Below, piece after piece: positions 1 through 6,930 of a stretch of 10,448 bases of DNA; the stretch's first letter is position 1, and every line of letters starts with the position of its first letter. Position numbers and translations under genes: made by a program. The DNA is from an archaeon. GTDB taxonomy: Archaea; Iainarchaeota; Iainarchaeia; CSSED10-239. Below the pieces are notes generated by a model, which was not told the origin of the DNA, searched no databases, and saw nothing but the letters and a program-made list of their open reading frames with translations. The stretch spans positions 1 through 10,448 of the forward strand of contig JAKQTP010000155.1 of the NCBI GenBank assembly GCA_029563035.1. Reading direction: 5' to 3'.

Positions 1-83
1 GCTAATGCATCATCCAATTCTCTATAGTCTTGTTGTGTCCAACATGTTGGGAGGTGTTTTAAATATTTTTGTAAATTTTCCAT
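1..83 (-). CDS. Unknown protein, N-terminal fragment (runs off window)
   Basis: An ATG at 83-81 opens a reading frame that stays open to the window edge, giving about 27 residues beginning MENLQKYLKHLPTCW and continuing with a polar, acidic stretch (QQDYRELDDALA). It lies 12 bases after the stop of the upstream small gene and in the same direction, so it is probably the next gene of the same operon. The bases before the ATG are A-rich with no Shine-Dalgarno motif, as for its neighbours. I do not recognise a family from so short a piece. Confidence 0.6.
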   Translation of the reverse strand, partial: MENLQKYLKHLPTCWTQQDYRELDDAL

Positions 84-95
84 GATGTTTTTTAT

Positions 96-305
96 TTATT
101 CAATATAACTTACAGATCCATATTGACCAATTATTTTTCCATCTTCAATACCTTTCTTAAACTCATCTTTTAATTTCTTTTTCATCACTTTTTTTTGATT
201 TTCGAAAAGATTATTAAGATCAAAAACAAAATCAGGGTGTGTTATTGCTAACTCCTCTATTGTTTGTTCTCTATGTGTTATAAAATTTTGTATCAATTTT
301 TCCAT
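96..305 (-). CDS. Small charged unknown protein (69 aa)
   Basis: I do not recognise this 69-residue protein. The middle (about residues 36-55) is rich in lysine and glutamate (QKKVMKKKLKDEFKKG) and likely forms an amphipathic helix. The N-terminal half is predicted helical by eye and has acidic and hydrophobic residues. It has no cysteine pairs, signal peptide or membrane segment. It follows the zinc-ribbon gene by four bases and is followed by the truncated gene at the left end, so it is co-transcribed. The start is the only early ATG and fits the close packing. Confidence 0.65.
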   Translation of the reverse strand: MEKLIQNFITHREQTIEELAITHPDFVFDLNNLFENQKKVMKKKLKDEFKKGIEDGKIIGQYGSVSYIE

Positions 306-309
306 GTTA

Positions 310-588
310 TTATATTTTTGTGCGTTTTCTTAATAACAAACCACCATTTAATACATGTTCTTTTTCTTGATTAGAAAGAACATTAGTTTCATTTACATCT
401 GGCATGTACCATTCATATTCGGGTTCTTCCATAAGTAATATTCGTGGTAATTGATACATAAAAGATATTGCATCACCACCACAACTAGGACATGATATAA
501 ACATTGGTGTTGTTCCTTCATGTACATCAATAGTGATCGTTGCTTTTTTACATTTTCTACAAAAATAAGCGTTTTGTCTTTTGTTCAT
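310..588 (-). CDS. Zinc-ribbon protein (92 aa)
   Basis: Four cysteines in two CxxC knuckles (C10 and C13 in FCRKC; C33 and C36 in CPSCGG) are spaced as in a single zinc ribbon, so the first 40 residues probably bind one zinc ion. The rest carries an EYEWYMPD segment (about residues 57-64) and a basic C-terminus (LLRKRTKI). Small zinc-ribbon proteins of this build are common in tailed phages and mostly have no known function; nucleic-acid or protein binding is an inference. The ATG overlaps the stop of the upstream gene in an ATGA arrangement, which suggests translational coupling. Confidence 0.75.
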   Translation of the reverse strand: MNKRQNAYFCRKCKKATITIDVHEGTTPMFISCPSCGGDAISFMYQLPRILLMEEPEYEWYMPDVNETNVLSNQEKEHVLNGGLLLRKRTKI

Positions 589-926
589 TTTTCGATTTTT
601 TTGTCGTTCATTTCTTTTTGCGCTATAGGAACGAACTTATGTTGCCATAATTCGTCAAACATATCATCATAAGGCCATATTTCATGATCTTCAGCATCAA
701 TTGGTATATCATCATCATGAAAATATTTATAATTTTTTTTACTATCAATTATTTCATATTCCACAGTTTCGACAAGTTGATAAATTTTACAACTGGCCAA
801 ATCCGGATGATAACTATCATTATTTGGATCTAGAAATATTTCTTCTAAATAATCTCGAGCTTCTTCAATTGTATTAAACAATTCCCAATGATTGTTTATA
901 CCATCATATGCTAAAAACTGTTTCAT
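585..926 (-). CDS. Acidic unknown protein (113 aa)
   Basis: The protein is strongly acidic, with clusters such as FHDDDIPIDAEDHE and YDDMFDELW in its second half and a short basic tail (KEMNDKKIEK). The N-terminus (FLAYDGINNHWELFNTIEEARDYLEE) looks like a small alpha/beta domain of the kind that reads 'strand, strand, then a helix with EEA'. I do not recognise the family. Its stop codon shares four bases with the start of the zinc-ribbon gene, and it begins 12 bases after the PTH2-like gene. A role as a DNA-mimic inhibitor is possible for so acidic a phage protein but nothing in the sequence proves it. Confidence 0.7.
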   Translation of the reverse strand: MKQFLAYDGINNHWELFNTIEEARDYLEEIFLDPNNDSYHPDLASCKIYQLVETVEYEIIDSKKNYKYFHDDDIPIDAEDHEIWPYDDMFDELWQHKFVPIAQKEMNDKKIEK

Positions 927-938
927 TTGTTTATTATT

Positions 939-1604
939 TTATTGTATTAATTCTTTATTTTTCAACAATTCACGAAGATACACATTTTTATTACCGCCAA
1001 AAAATTCAATCCATTCTTTATAATATTCGGGAAACATTTCTTGTTGTGTTTTTGGTTGTAATTTTAGTGTCAACCAAAATGTGGGATTTTTCTTTTTTAT
1101 TTCTTTTTTTGCCTCATCAGTCATTTTAATGTCATGAAGCCAGTTAACAAAATCAGGATAATCAACATAATTAAACACTCTTTCATCCACGATAAAGCAT
1201 AGTGCGGTTAGTGCATTATTTAATTCGGGTTCATGGAAACATGCATAAGAAATTTCATTATCTTCCAATTCATCAGCAATTTGATTTAAAGTACCTAACG
1301 CAATTCCATTAACATCTTTTTTATTATTAGTTGTACCACCATTAAGTATTATCCAAGTTTTCCAGTTTCTTACAAAATCAATGAATGTTTCATCATTACC
1401 AAATTTATCGGCATATTCCAAAGCGGCGTGACCTGCCTGAATTCCTTGTTGAATGGAACTTAGATTATGTGCTACAAAGAAATACATTCTAAGTTCAAAT
1501 CTTTTTGGCTTTAGTCGATGTTTATCATCAGGGTTAGTATAATCTGCAGTTGCGGCCTTAATGCCTTCATCAAAAACTCTGTTTAAAAAATCATTGTGTT
1601 CCAT
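939..1604 (-). CDS. Divergent peptidyl-tRNA hydrolase 2 (PTH2)-fold protein
   Basis: Residues about 38-140 follow the order of the PTH2 fold. First comes a strand and helix, LRMYFFVAHNLSSIQQGIQA, then GHAALEY, which matches the 'vR.DL.m..GK.aAQ..HA' start of PTH2. Then comes WIILNGG, a helix ending in LNQIADELEDNEISY, and CFHEPELNNALTALCFIV in place of 'DAGRTQ..PGT.T'. PTH2 enzymes release peptides from peptidyl-tRNA in the cytoplasm. Here the conserved lysine of the 'GK' position and the GRTQ/PGT loop are not kept, so activity is doubtful, although phage proteins with this 'QAGHA...EP..NNxLTA' pattern are familiar. About 37 residues precede the fold and about 80 follow it; that C-terminal part is charged and of unknown fold. 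It sits in the operon 14 bases after the unknown gene at 1619-2098. Confidence 0.6.
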   Translation of the reverse strand: MEHNDFLNRVFDEGIKAATADYTNPDDKHRLKPKRFELRMYFFVAHNLSSIQQGIQAGHAALEYADKFGNDETFIDFVRNWKTWIILNGGTTNNKKDVNGIALGTLNQIADELEDNEISYACFHEPELNNALTALCFIVDERVFNYVDYPDFVNWLHDIKMTDEAKKEIKKKNPTFWLTLKLQPKTQQEMFPEYYKEWIEFFGGNKNVYLRELLKNKELIQ

Positions 1605-1618
1605 ATTTTAATTATTAT

Positions 1619-2098
1619 TTATAACATCACCAAAAATTTTAATCCGTTTTCAATTATCCATTTATGTTCATTATAATCATGAACATGATGGGATGGTATG
1701 TTAACGCTTCTTGCTGGTGATGACAATTCGATGGGTTCTTCACCAATATTAGATACTAAATAATAATGTTTATAAATCTTTTTACCTGTTTCATGTTCAT
1801 GATAGTAGCTTACAATCCCAATATAACCTTCAACGATAAATTCTCTTTTTTCAATTTCTTCCCATAATATTTTCATGAGGTTGAATTCGGGTTTAAAACG
1901 ATAATTCTTTTTTAACTTTTCGAGCCTACCCAATTTAAGCAAAGGAATTGCAACATCCCATTTATCACTATTCTTTTCATCCATAAATTCACAATAAACC
2001 ATGAATTTTTCATAGTATTCCTTTGGTTGCCCATCTTTTATATGACAATCACGTACTGATACAGAAAAATTTCCAATTGAACTAAAATCACATCCCAT
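1619..2098 (-). CDS. Unknown protein (159 aa)
   Basis: I do not recognise this protein. It is rich in aromatic residues and histidine, with a histidine-rich stretch near the end (PSHHVHDYNEHKW, about residues 136-148) and two YxxH/YYHEHE-type segments in the middle (YYHEHETGKK), which could bind metal. There is no signal peptide or membrane helix. It starts five bases after the stop of the adenylosuccinate-synthetase gene, so the two are probably translated from one transcript. The ATG chosen is the first in frame after the upstream stop and leaves almost no gap. Confidence 0.7.
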   Translation of the reverse strand: MGCDFSSIGNFSVSVRDCHIKDGQPKEYYEKFMVYCEFMDEKNSDKWDVAIPLLKLGRLEKLKKNYRFKPEFNLMKILWEEIEKREFIVEGYIGIVSYYHEHETGKKIYKHYYLVSNIGEEPIELSSPARSVNIPSHHVHDYNEHKWIIENGLKFLVML

Positions 2099-2103
2099 AG
2101 TAA

Positions 2104-3246
2104 TTACGTGTTTTTAAATTTTTTAATATTATCAGCTTCATTTGTTTCACTGATATAGATATCATTGATTTTTAAAATCTTACTGATTTTTTCCACGAAC
2201 TCATTTTGGTTTAGAGAATTTATGATTTCTCCTTGATAAGTAAATCTATATTCATCAACTACGTGGTCAAGACACGTGATGACAAGAGATTTGTATGCCT
2301 GATTTCTTATATAGTCATCTTTACAAATTGCATATTTTAGCAAGTCCAAATCAAGAATTGCACGCCTGAACTCACCCTGATATTTATTTTTATGATTTGT
2401 TTCGTTAATATCAATTTTTATGTTATTTGGAATATGCCCATTAGTCATTGCACCGTTTCCATGTCGTGTCTGGTATGCCCTTGTCACTAAATATATTTTT
2501 GGAGAATAACCCATATCAACGATATTTTTTGTACTGACATTTGTTCTTGTGACGTGGGGAAAAAAGCCAATAGATGCATCCAGTAATAATCCTTGGGAAC
2601 CTTCAAAAATCAATTCGTCATATTTATGATATGAATATGGTAAATAATAAGGTATTCCATTAGTTATTTGTATATTTTTATTTTCTTTGATAAGTTCAAC
2701 ACATTTAATAAACTCATCAACATCAACGAATAAAAATTTTTCGTCTTTAAAAGAATAATATTTCCTTATTTCCTCTAATTTTATTTTAAAAACAGACGGA
2801 TAAAATATATCTCCAAACAGTAGAGAATAATAATTTTCTTCTCTTTCAATAGTTGCCCCAACACCAACGCCACAACTACCGTGTAATTTAACTCTTTCAA
2901 CAGTTTGATTATACAATACATCATATGGTGTTGTTATCGGGGACTTTTCATCAATATAAAGTTTGGGTATAACACCCTTATCTATTAATTTATTGTATTC
3001 GTTAATAATTCCAATTGGATTAACGGTACAATACTTAGACCAGTAAGTTGGCACACCACGTAATGTTCCTGAGCCGAAATTAGAGAATACATGTCTAACA
3101 CCGTTTAATACAACAGTATGACCTGCTTGATGTCCACCCGAAAATCTCACTACCATAGGATTACGGGATTGGGAACAAAGAAAATCGGTTGTTATACCCT
3201 TTCCTTCATCCCCAAACCCAATCCCAATAACTGCTTTACCAATCAT
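2104..3246 (-). CDS. purA: Adenylosuccinate synthetase-like enzyme (PurA/PurZ superfamily)
   Basis: The family joins IMP (or dGMP in PurZ) to aspartate using a nucleoside triphosphate. Counting from the ATG at 3246 (380 aa) the markers are: the P-loop FGDEGKG with D13 at the catalytic-base position; GGHQAGHT with H43 as the catalytic histidine; GSCGVGVGAT (123-132); FEGSQGLLLD (214-223); PHVTRTN (230-236); and AYQTRHGNGAM (257-267). The aspartate/IMP loop is unusual: YQGEFRRAILD (289-299) replaces the bacterial GRRRRTGWLD. The base-recognition KLD is CLD (325-327). At 380 residues it is shorter than bacterial PurA (about 430) and nearer archaeal PurA or phage PurZ. Keeping D13 argues against a standard PurZ, which is reported to have Ser or Gly there. 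I chose ATG 3246, two bases after the vWA stop; a GTG at 3252 is the alternative. Confidence 0.85.
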   Translation of the reverse strand: MIGKAVIGIGFGDEGKGITTDFLCSQSRNPMVVRFSGGHQAGHTVVLNGVRHVFSNFGSGTLRGVPTYWSKYCTVNPIGIINEYNKLIDKGVIPKLYIDEKSPITTPYDVLYNQTVERVKLHGSCGVGVGATIEREENYYSLLFGDIFYPSVFKIKLEEIRKYYSFKDEKFLFVDVDEFIKCVELIKENKNIQITNGIPYYLPYSYHKYDELIFEGSQGLLLDASIGFFPHVTRTNVSTKNIVDMGYSPKIYLVTRAYQTRHGNGAMTNGHIPNNIKIDINETNHKNKYQGEFRRAILDLDLLKYAICKDDYIRNQAYKSLVITCLDHVVDEYRFTYQGEIINSLNQNEFVEKISKILKINDIYISETNEADNIKKFKNT

Positions 3247-3248
3247 TA

Positions 3249-4133
3249 TCACAAAATAATATCGATTTTATTATCATCGTTTGTTATTACATCTTGCTTT
3301 GTCATGGAATTTTCTTCTAATATTGTTGAAGTTGTTCCGTGAATTTCGAGAATTTTGTTTGCAATTATTTTTGCAACATCATTCTTGTTTTCAACCACGA
3401 TAAGGTTGTCACTCATTAACTGCTTCCAACCATTAATAGTTTCCTGACGGCTACCAGCATTCGTTTCTTTAATATGCAAATGAAAGCAATGATATTTCTC
3501 ACTTGCTTTTTCTAAAAGAGCACTTGCACTCATATTAGAATATTGACCATCACCCATTATTGCTTTAAGATAATGTTTTGGTATTTCCTTTAACGTGGGT
3601 TCATCGCCAATTGTGAAAAGAAAACCTTTTTGTCCTCTTTTTTCATAACAATCAATTGATGTATGATATCCTGCAAAATACCACGCAAGAAGGTAACTTT
3701 CCCCGTAATTGCCACCACCACCACCTTCAAGATAAACATCGGTAAGCCATTTGTCAAGCAGTTCATCACTTGATTCGAATTGAGCAACCTGTAGTGGTGC
3801 ATCATCACATTCATGATCACCAATGGCAAGGAATAATATCTGGGGGTCGACAATACCACCCTGAATAATTTTTCCCATGAGGGTTGGTAATCCATCTTTC
3901 ACGAGAAAATGTGGAATAGTACCCATTGAGCCAGTTACATCCAATCCTAATATGATTGACAATGAATTGGGATGTTCATCCGAATCACGTGATTCTCTTA
4001 TCACAATTCCATGAGGGTTCATTGCGTTATTAATTGAACGCCTTTGAAAAATCTCATGTGTAGCTTTGGTTGTATACCCCAAAGTTCTTGCTCTAAACGA
4101 GCGTTTTTCTAATGAATAATAACCACCACCCAT
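3249..4133 (-). CDS. von Willebrand factor A (vWA) domain protein
   Basis: A vWA fold begins at about residue 57 with LSIILGLDVTGSMG; D65, T67 and S69 form the DxT/SxS part of the MIDAS metal site. Further conserved blocks are QILFLAIGDHECDDAPLQV (99-117), LEGGGGGNYGESY (135-147), which is glycine-rich, and FLFTIGDEPT (171-180). This is the pattern of a known but poorly characterised soluble vWA family found in bacteria and phages. vWA proteins bind partners through the metal site and often work with MoxR-type AAA+ ATPases. The last 30 residues are polar and probably flexible. Its ATG overlaps the stop of the coiled-coil gene by one base (TAATG), and its TGA is next to the synthetase start, so all three are coupled. 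Confidence 0.85.
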   Translation of the reverse strand: MGGGYYSLEKRSFRARTLGYTTKATHEIFQRRSINNAMNPHGIVIRESRDSDEHPNSLSIILGLDVTGSMGTIPHFLVKDGLPTLMGKIIQGGIVDPQILFLAIGDHECDDAPLQVAQFESSDELLDKWLTDVYLEGGGGGNYGESYLLAWYFAGYHTSIDCYEKRGQKGFLFTIGDEPTLKEIPKHYLKAIMGDGQYSNMSASALLEKASEKYHCFHLHIKETNAGSRQETINGWKQLMSDNLIVVENKNDVAKIIANKILEIHGTTSTILEENSMTKQDVITNDDNKIDIIL

Positions 4134-4486
4134 TATTTGTCTCCACCGCTAAATAAGTACTCGTATCTCTTTCTGGCAATTTCCAGTGTAATTTCGGTGT
4201 TACGAATTTTTACACCCAATTCAATATCCTTATCGGCATATTTATTTGAATCGAAGTCACTTGCCAGTATAAGTGACTGAGCGTTAGTTGGAGAAAGGTC
4301 AAGCATGTTTTCCTGTTCCCTTCTCATTCTTTTCAGACTTGTTTCCAAATCTTCAATTTTACGCTTGTATACCAATTCGGTATCTTCTGCAATCGCAAGC
4401 GCACGGTCATCCCGTATTTGCTTGTTGTTTCTCTTTAATGAGCCATAAAATGCCCCATCCATTGCTACGTTGTTTTCTTCGTTCAT
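4133..4486 (-). CDS. Coiled-coil protein partnered with the vWA gene (117 aa)
   Basis: Residues about 17-62 (LKRNNKQIRDDRALAI, then KIEDLETSLKRMRREQ) form a charged helix with heptad-like spacing. LDLSPTNAQSL breaks it, and a second helix, KIRNTEITLEIARKRYEYLF, ends the protein, so a helical hairpin is likely. No enzyme motif or membrane segment is seen. Its stop overlaps the vWA start by one base. I recall similar 'YGSLKR.NK.IRDDRA...LDLSPT' proteins next to vWA genes of this type, which would make them a conserved pair, but I could not check this. It may bridge the vWA protein to a partner such as the AAA+ protease further upstream; this is an inference. Confidence 0.75.
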   Translation of the reverse strand: MNEENNVAMDGAFYGSLKRNNKQIRDDRALAIAEDTELVYKRKIEDLETSLKRMRREQENMLDLSPTNAQSLILASDFDSNKYADKDIELGVKIRNTEITLEIARKRYEYLFSGGDK

Positions 4487-4515
4487 AATACTAAAATTTG
4501 TTTAAATTAAAATTA

Positions 4516-4632
4516 TTAATTATTTCCTTTTCGAATTATCGTATAGGTTCTACGAGGAAGGGTGATACGACTTCTATTTTCATAAAACTCTTTCATACGT
4601 GACCCCAAACTATCTCCTTTCTTTGCTTTCAT
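4516..4632 (-). pseudogene. N-terminal relic of a Thg1-like tRNA-His guanylyltransferase (38 codons)
   Basis: A 38-codon frame from ATG 4632 to TAA 4516 contains DSLGSRMKEFYENRSRITL followed by PRRTYTIIR. This is very close to the opening of phage and bacterial Thg1-like proteins as I remember it, where it runs on into 'RxDGKAFHTYT'. Thg1 adds a nucleotide to the 5' end of tRNA (3'-to-5' polymerisation) and needs the metal-binding Asp of that DG motif. Here the frame changes to KGNN and stops exactly where the DG should come, and only 29 bases separate it from the next gene, so the catalytic domain is missing. It is either a decayed gene or a short peptide still expressed. It lies inside the operon between the AAA+ protease and the coiled-coil gene, in the same direction. 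Confidence 0.7.
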
Positions 4633-4642
4633 AATGTTTTTA

Positions 4643-4666
4643 AATTTTCACAATGATACGAAAATT
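4643..4666 (-). repeat. Short inverted repeat upstream of the Thg1 relic
   Basis: AATTTTC and GAAAATT form a perfect 7-base stem around a 10-base loop in the 50-base gap after the AAA+ protease gene. The stem is nearly all A-T and no T-run follows it on the minus strand (TAAAAAC), so it is a weak candidate for a transcript-end or processing structure and may be chance in such AT-rich DNA. Confidence 0.25.
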
Positions 4667-4682
4667 ATTTATTATTTGTTAC

Positions 4683-6590
4683 TCATTGCTCTAAAAAATG
4701 TCTGACTTTTTCATCATATGAATAAATTAATTTTTCATTAATTTCTTTTGGTACAATACCCATATCAAAATTATTACAAATAATGAGAAAGTCATTAATA
4801 GTAATATCGTTTGTGGTAATTGTAAAACGAATAAGTTCCTTATAAACTTTTATATTTTTATTTAATAAATCTGTGGCTCTTTTCTTTTCTTCAGATAGAA
4901 TTTTTTCAATTTCAATATTAGTAGCATCAACATCATAATTCATATGGAATGACGTTGATTGCACTTCTCTGTCAATTCTTGATACGGTACCATTCATTCC
5001 ATATACCCTAACATATCTACCAGCAACATCGGTAGCAAATGTAATATCTGCTGAGGCACCACTAGATTTAAAATTTTCACCAAACACCAATTCTTCCGCT
5101 GCTTGTCCAGCCAAATAAATGGCAATCTGATTCCTTATGAAAGTTTTATTATCAACCGCACTGTGATTAATAACAAACCCGTCTGAAAGACCAGAACTAT
5201 TAATGTTTATTTGTTTGGGTGGTGTTTTATAAAGTAATGCGTATACTAATGCATGACCCAATTCATGAACAGTTATGAGCATTTTTTCATCAATGGACTT
5301 ATTTTCACGAATAATATCCAAATCCAAGATAATTTCCTTAGAAATTTTACTACCATTTATTGTTGAAAATAATTTTTTGTTTTTATAATCCAAATAAAAC
5401 GAGTCTACATCATTTATAAGTGCATGATACATAAAATAAGGTAGATTACTACCAAGAACATTAAAAACAGTAGAAATTGCGGGTCTAACCCCTTGTGTTG
5501 GAAATACACCATTACGATATATTATATCATAAATTGTATCAGATAGTGTAATTACAATATGATGTTCTTTTTTAATTCTATCTAAAATTTGTTGACAATT
5601 TTTTTTAATAATAGTATAATAACTTTTTTTGTCCAAACAAGGATATATTATATGATTATTACCAAATCTAGCAATTTGTTCGGGCTTAAATTGTGTGGCC
5701 AACGCGGTTTTTATTTTTACAATATTAACTCTTTTTGATAATTCATGATATACATCAGCATCAGTTTCACTATCTTCAACATCATCAGACATTTTAAATG
5801 CGCTATCAATGTTTCCAGAAATAAAAATCAAAAGTTTTTCGTATGATTTTCCCTCATTGACATTTCCAATTTTAAGAGTGTCTTCCATGATTTTCATTCT
5901 TTCCCCTAATGTCATTTTCATAATTTCTTCAGTAGACATTTGTAGATTTAACATTTTTTTAAATCTACTTGCAGTCCAGTATGATGTGTGATATTTATAA
6001 ATTTTATTTTTTTTGGGGTTTTCGGTTTCTATGTTTGGTGTATCTTTATCGTTATTATCATCATCGCTTCTATCTATCCAATACATTTCTTCCATCAACA
6101 TTTGAATCAAATCAGCTCTACGACGAGAATTGTTTTGAAATCTTCCATCTGAAAGTAGAACCCAAACATCGTTAAAATATTTATTTTCAATCATACGGCC
6201 AGCTTCATCAATTGTACGATATCTTTGAATTTCATCAAGTAATAGTATTGCCGGCTCGTTTGATTCAATACCACTATTATCTAAATAACTTTCAATTGTT
6301 CGACTATATTCATTTTTCACATCCATTTGAATTTCAATGAACTTATCTGTAAAATTCAAAAGACGAACCAGAGTACGAACTAGATCGGTTTTACCTACAC
6401 CAGTAATACCCCATAATGATATAATTAATGGTTTAAATTGGATTTCTGGTGTTAAATACCATAAAGAAATATTATTAATTACTTTATCAATAACATCATC
6501 AATACCAATAAATTTTTCTTTCAAGGCAATTTTAACATCTTCAAGTTTTGCTTTTTTATTTTCAATTCGTTCAAGAAGTTCGGTGTTCAT
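4683..6590 (-). CDS. AAA+ ATPase fused to an FtsH-type M41 metallopeptidase, no membrane anchor
   Basis: This is a soluble ATP-dependent protease candidate of 635 aa. The AAA+ part (about 1-400) has Walker A GITGVGKT (61-68), Walker B AILLLDEIQ (114-122; D119, E120), sensor 1 ISGN (N260), a likely arginine finger IARFG (R308) before IIYPCLD, and sensor 2 GVRP (R369). The last two resemble the ClpB/HslU/ClpX clade, not FtsH. The M41 part (about 430-540) has HELGH (442-446), LAGQAAEELVFGE (493-505) and SSGASADITFATD (509-521) with D515 as third zinc ligand. The C-terminal 90 residues are less typical. An insertion of about 100 residues (150-250), acidic in places, lies between Walker B and sensor 1. 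No hydrophobic N-terminal helix is present, unlike FtsH. It starts one base after the upstream stop region, so it is operonic. Confidence 0.9.
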   Translation of the reverse strand: MNTELLERIENKKAKLEDVKIALKEKFIGIDDVIDKVINNISLWYLTPEIQFKPLIISLWGITGVGKTDLVRTLVRLLNFTDKFIEIQMDVKNEYSRTIESYLDNSGIESNEPAILLLDEIQRYRTIDEAGRMIENKYFNDVWVLLSDGRFQNNSRRRADLIQMLMEEMYWIDRSDDDNNDKDTPNIETENPKKNKIYKYHTSYWTASRFKKMLNLQMSTEEIMKMTLGERMKIMEDTLKIGNVNEGKSYEKLLIFISGNIDSAFKMSDDVEDSETDADVYHELSKRVNIVKIKTALATQFKPEQIARFGNNHIIYPCLDKKSYYTIIKKNCQQILDRIKKEHHIVITLSDTIYDIIYRNGVFPTQGVRPAISTVFNVLGSNLPYFMYHALINDVDSFYLDYKNKKLFSTINGSKISKEIILDLDIIRENKSIDEKMLITVHELGHALVYALLYKTPPKQININSSGLSDGFVINHSAVDNKTFIRNQIAIYLAGQAAEELVFGENFKSSGASADITFATDVAGRYVRVYGMNGTVSRIDREVQSTSFHMNYDVDATNIEIEKILSEEKKRATDLLNKNIKVYKELIRFTITTNDITINDFLIICNNFDMGIVPKEINEKLIYSYDEKVRHFLEQ

Positions 6591-6591
6591 T

Positions 6592-6927
6592 TTAATTTTG
6601 TTTTTTTTTTATAATATGTGCTCTCCAAAAATCTGCCATATGTGGTTCAACTGTCGAATAATTATTAACTTTTCCGTCTTTATCAAAAAACACATAAACA
6701 ACATGATACATGTTGTTAGGACTAGATGGTTCTGCACCATTACGATACAAATAAACCTGTCCGTTCCATGAATCATATACAAGCCAGTTATCGTCAAATG
6801 CCTTCACTCGATACCATGATCCGTGTTTTTTCGGTAGTTTTTCACCATATTCTTTTATTGTATCTATCAACAATCTATATTTGTATTTAAGATCGTCTGA
6901 TACTTTACTATATTCTATATAACTCAT
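6592..6927 (-). CDS. Unknown protein (111 aa)
   Basis: I do not recognise the family. It begins with a charged helix (about residues 1-34). An aromatic-rich, mostly beta-like part follows (SWYRVKAFDDNWLVYDSWNGQVYLYRNG, then MYHVVYVFFDKDGKV), and it ends in a lysine-rich tail (IIKKKQN). The order 'strand-strand with W, Y and G turns' could be a small beta domain. It starts three bases after the P-loop kinase stop and its stop lies against the AAA+ protease ATG, so it is translated from the same transcript. There is no signal or membrane segment. Confidence 0.7.
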   Translation of the reverse strand: MSYIEYSKVSDDLKYKYRLLIDTIKEYGEKLPKKHGSWYRVKAFDDNWLVYDSWNGQVYLYRNGAEPSSPNNMYHVVYVFFDKDGKVNNYSTVEPHMADFWRAHIIKKKQN

Positions 6928-6930
6928 TTT

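Noticed and set aside
2104..3246. Calling the synthetase a PurZ and the genome a 2-aminoadenine genome
   Set aside because: The catalytic Asp of PurA is kept, and no DatZ, MazZ or DpoZ gene is visible in the window, so the stronger claim is not supported.
3247..3252. GTG start at 3252 for the synthetase, giving a GTGA overlap with the vWA stop
   Set aside because: Possible, but the ATG at 3246 is two codons later, places the catalytic Asp at 13 as in E. coli PurA, and leaves a normal two-base gap; kept only as an alternative.
3118..3342. Plus-strand open frame, like others at 908-1129, 4288-4488, 5809-5991, 5969-6175 and 6337-6771
   Set aside because: Each lies opposite a well-supported minus-strand gene, has no recognisable domain and breaks the uniform gene direction; they are shadows.
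3590..3895. Minus-strand open frame inside the vWA gene, and a similar one at 6609-6797
   Set aside because: They overlap genes with clear motifs or good context in another frame and show no family features of their own.
4651..4658. TATCATTG on the minus strand as a promoter for the Thg1 relic and vWA genes
   Set aside because: It differs from TAnnTTTG at one of the key T positions and has no TTTG about 19 bases upstream.
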